From Saprospiraceae bacterium (GTDB lineage Bacteria; Bacteroidota; Bacteroidia; Chitinophagales; Saprospiraceae), in assembly GCA_020627785.1 (NCBI GenBank), contig JAHDGF010000011.1, forward strand, positions 1 through 64,000: a stretch of DNA of 64,000 nt, given 5' to 3'. Numbering within the stretch: the first letter of the stretch is position 1; the number at the start of each line of letters is the position of its first letter. The position numbers were made by a program, and so were the translations under genes. The notes under the pieces are model-generated. The model did not search any database. It was not told the DNA's origin and saw nothing but the letters and a program-made list of their open reading frames with translations. Below, in pieces: positions 15,715 through 24,025 of this stretch.

Positions 15715-16560
15715 ATGAAAGAACAATTTAAATTATCATTTGAAAACTTATTGAACAAACTTCTTTTGTGGTTCGATTCTGTAATTGTCAATTTACCAAA
15801 CATCATTTTGGCAATTCTAGTTTTTCTTTTGACAATATATCTTTCTAGAAAACTTAGTAGCAAGGGCACTCAATTGCTTTCTAAGCATGTAAAGCAAGGC
15901 TCAATTCAAAGCCTGATTGGAAGCGCAATATCCATTTTCGTTCTCGTCCTTGGTTTTATTTTAACCCTTGGAATCTTAAATCTAGATCAGGCATTGAATT
16001 CATTAATAGCTGGTGCTGGAGTGGTGGGTTTAGCTGTTGGTCTAGCAGTGCAAGGAACCTTATCAAATACCTTTTCAGGAATTTCTTTATCTGTTAAATC
16101 TGATATTAATGTTGGCGATTTTGTTGAAACCAATGGGTTTGCCGGGACCGTTCAGGCCATTAATTTGAGGGATACAAAAATCAGAACGGTTGATAATAAT
16201 TTAGTGGTGATCCCTAATAACTCTATTTCAAATAGTCCTTATAAGAACTATAGTCTGACAAGCGATTTAAGAGTTGTTATCGAAACGGGTGTTGGTTATG
16301 ATTCAGATTTGAGTTCAGTGGAGAAGATTACCAAAGAAGTTCTTAGTGAAGCTTTTCCATATAGAAAAGAAGACATTGAGTTTTATTATACCTCGTTTGG
16401 TGATAGTGCCATAAATTTTCAAGTTAGATTTTGGATTCAAGCGACAGAAAAATTTGCCTTAACAAGAGCAAAAAGCAAAGCCATTGTACTGCTTAAGAAT
16501 CAATATGATAAGGCGTCAATCAATATACCATATCCAATAAGAACAATTCTTTCCAGTTAA
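15715..16560 (+). CDS. Small-conductance mechanosensitive channel, MscS family
   Basis: 281 residues, the typical short MscS length. Three transmembrane segments lie at about 22-43, 64-88 and 95-125. The third is the glycine/alanine-rich pore helix (AGAGVVGLAVGLAVQGTLSNTFSG). The beta domain follows (INVGDFVETNGFAGTVQAINLRDTKIRTVDNNLVVIPNNSISNSPYKNYS), then the alpha/beta C-terminal domain ending at residue 281. It forms an inner-membrane heptamer that releases solutes on hypo-osmotic shock. It is transcribed alone, convergent with the DUF5916 gene. Confidence 0.94.
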   Translation: MKEQFKLSFENLLNKLLLWFDSVIVNLPNIILAILVFLLTIYLSRKLSSKGTQLLSKHVKQGSIQSLIGSAISIFVLVLGFILTLGILNLDQALNSLIAGAGVVGLAVGLAVQGTLSNTFSGISLSVKSDINVGDFVETNGFAGTVQAINLRDTKIRTVDNNLVVIPNNSISNSPYKNYSLTSDLRVVIETGVGYDSDLSSVEKITKEVLSEAFPYRKEDIEFYYTSFGDSAINFQVRFWIQATEKFALTRAKSKAIVLLKNQYDKASINIPYPIRTILSS

Positions 16561-16603
16561 AGGAGACAACAACCAAAAGATAATTTCTTAAATTAAGGTT
16601 GTC

Positions 16604-18811
16604 CTAATACCAATAGTTCAACTTCAATACCAACGCACGATTGTTGGTTGCTGCTGATCTGCTGAGTCCAGCGAGATTTGTAATCAAGTCATAATTATCT
16701 ATGTAAACAAGAAAAATATCTGACATTGGAGAAAATCGCCATTGAATTCTACTGTTGATTCCCATGAAATCCGATTGGTCAACATATTGAAAGAGGGTGG
16801 TCCACAATAAGTTTTTGGAAAAGCCAATCTCTACCTTCGCTAATAGCGCAGTAATCAAAGCCTCGCCATATGGCTCTGGAAATTTTATATCATTCCATTG
16901 ATATCCTACACTGAATCTTCCCCAAGGTTGAATTCTATATTGTGCATCTACTTGAAACTTGTTCAATGAACCATTGTAAAATCCTCCGGTACTTCCGCTG
17001 ACTGAGTATGAAAATAATCTTCTCTGGTCTGACCGAAATTCTAGATTGATGTCAGAATATTTATATCGTTGACTCGGGAGTGGGGTGTCGCCTGTAAAGC
17101 TGAAAGGAAATTGAAGTTCTACATCATAGATGTTATATCTCAAATTTATTTCTTCACCCGTATTAAAGACCATGAAATATCTAAGTAGATTATTTCGCTC
17201 ATTAAAGCTCCAGTCTTGATTAAATACAATTAAATTTTCAACGCCGAAATTATGTCTTGCGATTCCCCCTTCTTGTGGTCTGATTGTGTAGTCCACTGTT
17301 GTATAATGTGAATGAAAACCTTTCCTGATGGTTGTGTCTCTCTCAGCATCGTAATTTTCTATCCTCGCGGTAAAGCCCATGTCTGCAAAATAGTTTTCTT
17401 GCAGGGTAAAAAAGTCACTAAGAATTTCCCAAGAAGGATTGGTGAAGTTTAAGCCGATGTTATACATCCCTTGTTGTGTTGAATAGCCTTCTTTAAAAGA
17501 TAGGTGTCCACCGACCCATCCTGAAAATTGTCCATTGTCTGAAAGGTAGGCAGCTTCGACACTGGCATTTCGTCCAAAGTCATCGCCAATCATTTCTCCC
17601 TCGTTAAATGCTTGCCTATTTAAAAACATTCCCTGAATAAAAGATCTTCCAAATTGCTTCTTCAAAGTGAAAGCCGATTGATTCTGAGCCAAGGCATCAT
17701 CTGTCTGCAAGGAATGAATGTTCATGAAACCCATTCTTAAATCTGGTGTTAAATTTCCAGTGAGTCTTGCACCATATAATATAGGCACCGGCTGTCTGTC
17801 TGCATCAAGGCCGATTGTCCTGGAGAAGAATGGTCTGACGGGTGGCTGACCATAGTCGGCAAAAAGATCAGAGTTTTCTAAGAAGAAGGTTCTTTTTTCC
17901 GGTAGAAAAATATTAAACCTTGTGAGGTTGGTTACTAGCTCATCAACTTCGATTTGCGAGAAGTCAGGATTCACAGTTAGATCAAGATTTAATGAAGATC
18001 CGACGGCTACTCTTGCATCCAACCCTAATTTGAAATTTGGCTTCAAATCTTCACCAACTTCCTTGGAGATGCCACTGATTGCATAAGGGATTAAATTATA
18101 ATTACCAGATTTTTTAGTCGGCGGTTTATCCCAGACCATGGCACCCGCAAAGGCAGGATTGGGAGGCCAGAAGGATTCGGGTACTGCAGTCCAGTTATGA
18201 AACTCACGAGCGTACTGTACGTTCCGTACGAAATTGAGACCCCATTCTGTAATGTCAGTTTTATATCTCAAAATCTTAAAAGGTATGGCAAATTCCGCAG
18301 ACCAATATTCATCTGTGATTTGTGTTTCGACATACCATTTATTACTCCAGTCACTATTGATTCCAGAAGTTTCTGAATACAAGGCATCCCATTGAACACC
18401 AACCGCTGAGGTCCCAAATAGATTGGCGTTAATTCTGCTATTGAAAGGATCAAGTATAATGGCAATGCCGTCATTATCCCAATACTCGTCTCTTCTCAAC
18501 GATTGGATAACGACATCTTCCGTCTGATAGCATTTGGTGCCGACGTAAAGAAAGTTTTCATCGTAAGTTAAACGTACTTCTGTTTTTGGATCGGCACCCT
18601 CTGCAAAAAAGGGAATCTTCTGCCAGAAGTCAGTCCCTATGTCTGCAGAATTCCACACCGCTTCATCTAGATGACCATCAATATTTATTTCCTCCCTGGT
18701 TTCTTTGATATGTAACCTAAAGTCTTTCTTGAAATCAAATTCTTCCTTTTGTCCCTGCAAGTTTGCGCTCACAAAAATTAAAATAAACAAAACACACTTC
18801 TTCAGACTCAT
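16604..18811 (-). CDS. DUF5916 outer-membrane protein with N-terminal CBM9-like domain
   Basis: 735 residues with a signal peptide (ILIFVSANLQGQ). Residues ~30-230 form a carbohydrate-binding family 9-like beta-sandwich (INIDGHLDEAVWNSAD, TEVRLTYDENFLYVGTKCYQ, WYVETQITDEYWSAEFAIPFKILRY, WGLNFVRNVQYAREFHNWTAVP). The remainder is DUF5916, with many alternating strands of a beta-barrel (NLDLTVNPDFSQIEVDE, FFLENSDLFADYG, FFSRTIGLD) and a terminal aromatic (LNYWY). Many Bacteroidota carry several of these. They are outer-membrane located, and the ligand is unknown. A hairpin of two 10-bp arms stands directly in front of the start codon. The gene is separate from the MutS-like pair upstream. Confidence 0.85.
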   Translation of the reverse strand: MSLKKCVLFILIFVSANLQGQKEEFDFKKDFRLHIKETREEINIDGHLDEAVWNSADIGTDFWQKIPFFAEGADPKTEVRLTYDENFLYVGTKCYQTEDVVIQSLRRDEYWDNDGIAIILDPFNSRINANLFGTSAVGVQWDALYSETSGINSDWSNKWYVETQITDEYWSAEFAIPFKILRYKTDITEWGLNFVRNVQYAREFHNWTAVPESFWPPNPAFAGAMVWDKPPTKKSGNYNLIPYAISGISKEVGEDLKPNFKLGLDARVAVGSSLNLDLTVNPDFSQIEVDELVTNLTRFNIFLPEKRTFFLENSDLFADYGQPPVRPFFSRTIGLDADRQPVPILYGARLTGNLTPDLRMGFMNIHSLQTDDALAQNQSAFTLKKQFGRSFIQGMFLNRQAFNEGEMIGDDFGRNASVEAAYLSDNGQFSGWVGGHLSFKEGYSTQQGMYNIGLNFTNPSWEILSDFFTLQENYFADMGFTARIENYDAERDTTIRKGFHSHYTTVDYTIRPQEGGIARHNFGVENLIVFNQDWSFNERNNLLRYFMVFNTGEEINLRYNIYDVELQFPFSFTGDTPLPSQRYKYSDINLEFRSDQRRLFSYSVSGSTGGFYNGSLNKFQVDAQYRIQPWGRFSVGYQWNDIKFPEPYGEALITALLAKVEIGFSKNLLWTTLFQYVDQSDFMGINSRIQWRFSPMSDIFLVYIDNYDLITNLAGLSRSAATNNRALVLKLNYWY

Positions 18812-18817
18812 AACAAA

Positions 18818-18844
18818 AATTCTTAATGTGTAAAATTAAGAATT
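18818..18844 (-). promoter_or_regulatory. Inverted repeat in the leader of the DUF5916 gene
   Basis: Perfect 10-bp arms AATTCTTAAT and ATTAAGAATT are separated by 7 nt and lie 7 bp before the start codon. In the transcript the hairpin is AU-only and followed by a short U run, right over the ribosome-binding region. It could be an operator or a translation-affecting hairpin; either role is inference. Confidence 0.4.
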
Positions 18845-18893
18845 CTGATGAATAAACAATCTTATTCCTTTCTTGAGATTTGTTAATGCAAAG

Positions 18894-19505
18894 TTACCAT
18901 CCCATATAGGGTTCAACCTTAATGGTGTATTGAGTATTTCCTAGACTTGTATCCATTGTGTCCTTGATTAAGGATTCAAGTTCGGATCCCATGCTAAGAT
19001 TTGTTTTTAACTTTCTGTTGTAATGTAAGTTGTGATAGATTCTGTAGTTTCTTGGTTTGCTAAAAACTACTGGGTCGTAAATTGAATATAAGATCGAGCC
19101 ATCTGCATAGAGACTCATTCCGACAATCAACTCCTCGCTCATTCGGTTTAGAATTGAATCTGCGGACGTCGCTATTTTGTTAGGTAAGTTGATATTGAAA
19201 TCTTTCAATTGAATATCAATTTTGTTGGTCCATTTCGGATGTTTTTTCGCTTCCCTTCCTAATTGGTTGAATGCAAGAATTTTATCTAGATTGTCAGTAT
19301 AGAGTTTATTAAGTGCGTTGATGTTTTCCGCTTCCGCAAATACAGCCTGCCTAAATTTGACAGAATGTATTGCTTCCATGCAATCTTGTTTTTTGACATC
19401 TTCATCAACTTCCGGCCAAGCCAATAATTTAAGATAAATCATTGCAAGAAATATTGATGTGAGTATAAAAAAGATGACGATAATAAATGGGAACTTTTTC
19501 ATCAA
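18894..19505 (-). CDS. Small membrane-anchored protein paired with MutS-like ATPase
   Basis: 203 residues. One N-terminal transmembrane segment (residues ~6-28) is followed by a ~170-residue soluble domain, probably periplasmic or cytoplasmic depending on anchor direction. Features include a helical region (KFRQAVFAEAENINALNKLY) and a late strand pair (GMSLYADGSILYSIYDPV). No family was recognised. It starts 6 bp after the MutS-like gene and is surely cotranscribed with it, so the two may work together at the inner membrane. Confidence 0.55.
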   Translation of the reverse strand: MMKKFPFIIVIFFILTSIFLAMIYLKLLAWPEVDEDVKKQDCMEAIHSVKFRQAVFAEAENINALNKLYTDNLDKILAFNQLGREAKKHPKWTNKIDIQLKDFNINLPNKIATSADSILNRMSEELIVGMSLYADGSILYSIYDPVVFSKPRNYRIYHNLHYNRKLKTNLSMGSELESLIKDTMDTSLGNTQYTIKVEPYMGW

Positions 19506-19511
19506 TGAGAC

Positions 19512-21302
19512 CTACAGGTTTTTGGCAATCTTTATTCCCATATTTCTCATCAAGGTAGTCGCGTTGAAGCTTTGACTCACACCCTTTTTTAATTTATAGT
19601 CAAAATCTAATTGATCATCAACAACCTCCACTTCCATACAGAGATTTTCGAGCTTGCCATCATACTTATCTTCAAGCACATGAAGATCGAGATCATGGGT
19701 TGCAATAATACCTGCACCACCGCTCACAATGAGTTGTTCAATCAATGCTTTGGAACCAGTATGTCTATCCTTTGAATTGGTCCCTTTTAAGATTTCATCT
19801 AATAAGAAGTAAACCTGTTCTTTTCTGTCTACGGCGTCAAGAATAATTTTTAATCGCTTGAGCTCTGCATAGAAAGAGGAGGTACTTTCATGCAATGCAT
19901 CGGTAGTTCTCATACTGGTGTAAACGGCAAGTTGTGGAAGTCTGAATTCTTTTGCGCAGACCTTAGTTCCGGCAAGTGCTAGGGTAATGTTTATTGCCAC
20001 CGTTCTAAGGAAAGTACTCTTGCCCGCCATGTTAGATCCAGTAACAAGTTTGATGTGTGCATTGGTAGGCATGCTAAAATCGTTGTCTACTCTTGAGTCT
20101 GCTTCGATGAGAGGATGTCCTAAACCTTTGCCTTGTAATTCGTTTACTTCATGAATGATCGGATACACCCAATCCGGATGATTATAATCCAAGGTTCCGA
20201 GACTAATCAATGCATCAAAATCTCTAAGCACTTCAAACCATTCAGGAAGATTGTTTTTATGTTGCTCTTTCCAATATTCAAGTTTGGCAACCCATTGAAG
20301 ATCCCATAGTCCAATCAAGTTGAGCAAGATTGCAAAGACATTGTATCTGACATTCAGTTGACTTATGATGTAGGAAAGCCTTTTGATTTTTTTAGATGCA
20401 TCAACATCTTTCTCTTCAAGTCTAGCTTTAAATTGCCTTAGCAATGTACTATCAAAGTCTTCTTTTTCAATATGTTCTATCAGTGCGGCATACCTGTTGA
20501 GGATTTTTTCAGAATGAGTTGTTCGTAGATGTGTTTCATTAATTTTCTCTACGTTCAATTTAAGAACAATCATTGCCGGAATAAAAAATAGAAGCGCCAA
20601 CACCAATGGAATGTAGAAAGCCAATACAAGTCCGATGCAAGAAATAATAGGTATAATAAATCTAGACCAGTTGTTTACTTTGTTGTTGATAATTATGGGT
20701 TCGTCACTCAACCATTTTTTTAGAATATCAATATGTGCTGAATGGTCCGTCAATTCAAATCCTATGGCTTGAAAATTTTGCCGCCATTCTAATTTTGTTG
20801 AAAGTTCACTCGCAGCTTCTTGTCTTAAAAGTATGTTTTTAGTTTTTGTTGCTTGACTAAATATTTGCGCAAGCGTAGACCTTCCTAAAGAAGTTACGGT
20901 ACGATTACAGTATTGAAAAAAGGAATGCTCACCAAAAATATCAAGGTCATAAGAATACGGATGATTCACGTCAATGAATTCATGGCCATTATGAAATTGG
21001 CTGAAATTATTTTGTTGTCCTTTTAACTCCATATCATTGATTGTGCTCAAATGCGCATAATGATTCTGTAGCTTCTTTATGTCTCCATGCCATCTAATAA
21101 AATAGGCTGATCCAATGATGAAAAGCAGGGTCGCCAAGCTCCCAAATAAAAGACTTTGTTGAAATAGAAAAATAAGTAAGAAAATTCCACCGAGGAAATA
21201 GATTAATCGGACGATGGAAAACTTATTATACTTAGATGATTGTTCTTCGGATTTCTCTTGAAATTCAATTTTCCTTCGTAGGTATACTTCTTTTAATTGC
21301 AT
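19512..21302 (-). CDS. Membrane-anchored MutS-related ATPase
   Basis: 596 residues. Two hydrophobic regions (about 30-68 and 213-247) precede a helical core and a MutS-type ATPase domain. The ATPase has Walker A GSNMAGKST (422-430), then YTSMRTTDALHESTSSFYAELKRLK, a Walker B region QVYFLLDEILKGTNSKDR and the switch GGAGIIATHDLDLHVLE. These are the ABC-ATPase motifs of MutS domain V. There is no mismatch-recognition domain I (no N-terminal GxFYE) and the chain is far shorter than MutS (~850). This is a known group of MutS paralogs in Bacteroidota with unknown role. A membrane place argues against replication mismatch repair. It is the first gene of a pair with the 203-residue membrane protein. 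Confidence 0.88.
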   Translation of the reverse strand: MQLKEVYLRRKIEFQEKSEEQSSKYNKFSIVRLIYFLGGIFLLIFLFQQSLLFGSLATLLFIIGSAYFIRWHGDIKKLQNHYAHLSTINDMELKGQQNNFSQFHNGHEFIDVNHPYSYDLDIFGEHSFFQYCNRTVTSLGRSTLAQIFSQATKTKNILLRQEAASELSTKLEWRQNFQAIGFELTDHSAHIDILKKWLSDEPIIINNKVNNWSRFIIPIISCIGLVLAFYIPLVLALLFFIPAMIVLKLNVEKINETHLRTTHSEKILNRYAALIEHIEKEDFDSTLLRQFKARLEEKDVDASKKIKRLSYIISQLNVRYNVFAILLNLIGLWDLQWVAKLEYWKEQHKNNLPEWFEVLRDFDALISLGTLDYNHPDWVYPIIHEVNELQGKGLGHPLIEADSRVDNDFSMPTNAHIKLVTGSNMAGKSTFLRTVAINITLALAGTKVCAKEFRLPQLAVYTSMRTTDALHESTSSFYAELKRLKIILDAVDRKEQVYFLLDEILKGTNSKDRHTGSKALIEQLIVSGGAGIIATHDLDLHVLEDKYDGKLENLCMEVEVVDDQLDFDYKLKKGVSQSFNATTLMRNMGIKIAKNL

Positions 21303-21463
21303 GATTGGGTGACGTTCGCTGATAGAATTTTTCGGTGAATGAATTTCTAGCGCTACACAAGACGTTTTAAGAAAGTTAAAATGTATAATAAGACTTAAAA
21401 TTAGGCTTTTATTGAATGTGGAGTTAATTTAGTCGGTATAATTTATTTAGTAAAAGAGTTTAT

Positions 21464-23884
21464 ATGCGCCTTCCATTAGTTTGTTGCCTTTGGCTTTGTG
21501 GTTATCTTTCTTTTTCTCAAGATCCTACCGTAGGTTTGACACAATACACCGATCAAGCCTCTGGTGGATATACCTTCTTTTGTCCGGCAACCTCAGACTG
21601 TTATCTCATAGATGAATGTGGCGTTTTGGTCAATAAATGGGAAAGAGAATCTACACCCGGCTTAGCTGCGAGATTTTTAGACAACGGTTTAATGTTACGC
21701 ACGCTAAAAACCAATGATGGATTCTTTTTTCAAGCGAGTACAGGAGGAACTGTTGAGTTGGTGGATTGGGATAATGAAACCATAGGATCCTATGAGGTAA
21801 GTGATCGGGACGTGATCCAACATCATGATGCCCTGATGATGCCCAATGGTAATCTTTTACTTTTGATTTGGGAGAAATTTTCTGAGGATGAGCTTGATAT
21901 GTATGGAGCAACTACAGACCAACTCTGGTCTGAAGGGGTTTATGAAATTGAACGCATAAACGATACGGAATATGAAATCGTCTGGGAATGGAATCTCAAA
22001 AATCATTTAATTCAAGAAGATTTTACCAATAAAGAAAATTATGCAATCATTAGAGATAACATTGGAAAAGTAGATATAAATTATCGTGGACCTACTTCAT
22101 GGGGAGACCCTGATCGTTGGCATTGTAATGCTTTAGATTACAATCCAGAACTAGATCAAATTTTGATTAATTCTCGCAATAATGCAGAGGTGTGGATTAT
22201 AGATCACAGCACCAGCACAGAGGAAGCTGCTGGAGATACTGGTGGCAATTCTGGAAAGGGTGGTCAATTATTATATCGTTGGGGAAATCCTGCAGCCTAT
22301 GACCGTGGTAACTTTGCTGATTTAAAAATGTACGGTTCTCATGGTAACTACTGGATTCCAGAAGGCATGCCGAATGCAGGAAAGATTATGTTTTTTAATA
22401 ATGGGGATTCAAGACCTGAAGGATATTATTCTACCATAGAAATGATTGACCCGACGCCTATTGGGCAAGAAGGTTATGACCTAAATGATGAACAAGTGTA
22501 TTATCCACTTGAATCTGAACTTGTTTATGAAGCTGAAAATCCGTACGATTTTGTATCAACATATCTATCGAATGCACAGCAGCTGCAGAACGGAAATGTT
22601 TTTATAAATGAAGGAGGCAGTTCAAGATTTTTTGAAGTGAATACCGATGATAATTCAATTGTTTGGGAATATATTTCTCCGGTTGATAATTTTTCAATAC
22701 TCGCCCAAGGTGATTTTCCATTTAATGCCTCTAGTTTTCGTGCGTATACTTTTGCTCAAGATTTTCCAGGCTTCGAAGGGCAAGTTTTGACAGGCAGTCA
22801 ACCCATTGAATTAGATCCGAGTCCTTCGATTTGTAGTGATGTTTATTTATATGCTAGTATAGAGGTTACAGACTACTTATGTAATGATTCAGAATCTGGT
22901 TCTGCTAGAATTAGTGTTACAGGTAGTGATCCAGAATTTAAGGTAGATGTTTTTGATGCAGACAATAATACATTGGTTAGTTTTCCTATGTTAGGCAATG
23001 AATCGTTTTTCTTGAATGATTTATTAGCGGGATTTTACCGGGTAGTTGTCGAAGATGCAGTTGGAGTCATTAAAGAACAGTTTTTTGAAATTAAGATTCC
23101 TGATGATTTTACCATAACCTATGAATTTTTACCGAATACAAATTATTGTGGTTCAGATGATGAACCGAATGTTGAGTTTGGCTTAAATGGTGGAACAAGT
23201 TCTTATCAATGGATTGCCTACGATTCTGAAGGAAACTTTGTAGACATCGGCTTTTTGTTTAGTAATAATTCAAGGGATGAAATATTTATTCCCTACGGTG
23301 AAACCTTTACGATAGATATCATGGATCAATTGTCTTGCCGAGGTTCTGTTGAAATAACTCAGGTGGATGGTCCTGTGGTGGAGGAATTTAAATTAGAGGT
23401 TGAAGTTCAAGACGCTTCAAGTAGTTCTGCGAACGACGGAAGTATTATCGCTCATCTGACAGGTGGGGTTATGCCCTATAACTATGAGTGGCTCAATGGC
23501 AACGGAGAAATAATTCAAGACAGCATTTATTCAAATTTACCTCCAGGGAATTATACATTAGTCTGTACTGATGCAGAAGGGTGTAGGCAAATTAAGTCTG
23601 TTGAAGTAGACATATTTAGCAGTGTTGAAAATTTAAGTAAAAATTTAGGTGTCATTCTTAGCCCTAATCCTACAAGTGATGTATTAAATATTCATGCCTT
23701 AAATTCTCTAGACTTTTCTAAATTGTTTGTGGAGATTTTGGACCATCACGGTAAAGTGGTTTTAGAAACTTCAATCCTCCATAATGATAGGAGTATTTCT
23801 GTTGGCCATATATCGGTAGGCGTATATCATGCCTTGTTGAGTTATGGTGGAGAAATTGCCATGTATCGATTTGTGAAATTGTAG
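21464..23884 (+). CDS. Arylsulfotransferase-like T9SS secreted protein, paralog 1
   Basis: 806 residues. A signal peptide (LVCCLWLCGYLSFSQ) is followed by a ~430-residue domain like the ASST family (aryl-sulfate sulfotransferase, beta-propeller): GLTQYTDQASGGYTFFCP, IQHHDALMMPNGNLLLLIWE, YEIVWEWNLKNH, DRWHCNALDYNPELDQILINSR, VWIIDHSTS, GGQLLYRWGNPAAY and a GSHGNYWIPEGMPNAGKIM segment. Candidate histidines are conserved between the two paralogs (QH-D, WHCN, IDHST). Next come two Ig-like modules, the second SprB-like (DGSIIAHLTGGVMPYNYEW ... NLPPGNYTLVCTDAEGC), and a type A T9SS tail (LSPNPTSDVLNIHAL). True sulfotransferase activity is unproven. The neighbouring downstream gene is a full-length paralog. 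Confidence 0.8.
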   Translation: MRLPLVCCLWLCGYLSFSQDPTVGLTQYTDQASGGYTFFCPATSDCYLIDECGVLVNKWERESTPGLAARFLDNGLMLRTLKTNDGFFFQASTGGTVELVDWDNETIGSYEVSDRDVIQHHDALMMPNGNLLLLIWEKFSEDELDMYGATTDQLWSEGVYEIERINDTEYEIVWEWNLKNHLIQEDFTNKENYAIIRDNIGKVDINYRGPTSWGDPDRWHCNALDYNPELDQILINSRNNAEVWIIDHSTSTEEAAGDTGGNSGKGGQLLYRWGNPAAYDRGNFADLKMYGSHGNYWIPEGMPNAGKIMFFNNGDSRPEGYYSTIEMIDPTPIGQEGYDLNDEQVYYPLESELVYEAENPYDFVSTYLSNAQQLQNGNVFINEGGSSRFFEVNTDDNSIVWEYISPVDNFSILAQGDFPFNASSFRAYTFAQDFPGFEGQVLTGSQPIELDPSPSICSDVYLYASIEVTDYLCNDSESGSARISVTGSDPEFKVDVFDADNNTLVSFPMLGNESFFLNDLLAGFYRVVVEDAVGVIKEQFFEIKIPDDFTITYEFLPNTNYCGSDDEPNVEFGLNGGTSSYQWIAYDSEGNFVDIGFLFSNNSRDEIFIPYGETFTIDIMDQLSCRGSVEITQVDGPVVEEFKLEVEVQDASSSSANDGSIIAHLTGGVMPYNYEWLNGNGEIIQDSIYSNLPPGNYTLVCTDAEGCRQIKSVEVDIFSSVENLSKNLGVILSPNPTSDVLNIHALNSLDFSKLFVEILDHHGKVVLETSILHNDRSISVGHISVGVYHALLSYGGEIAMYRFVKL

Positions 23885-24025
23885 GAAGTCTTCAAGGAGC
23901 TATAACTTTCTTTAAAACATCAATATTCGTTAAGCTAGATAAATAGATTCATCTATTTTGAATACCTTTAAATGTATCGCATTGACTTATTGCCAAAATT
24001 GACTAACATTGGTTTACTGTTTTTG

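Noticed and set aside
23972-24025. Upstream ATG for the second arylsulfotransferase-like gene
   Set aside because: It adds 18 residues in front of a complete, normal signal peptide beginning at 24026.
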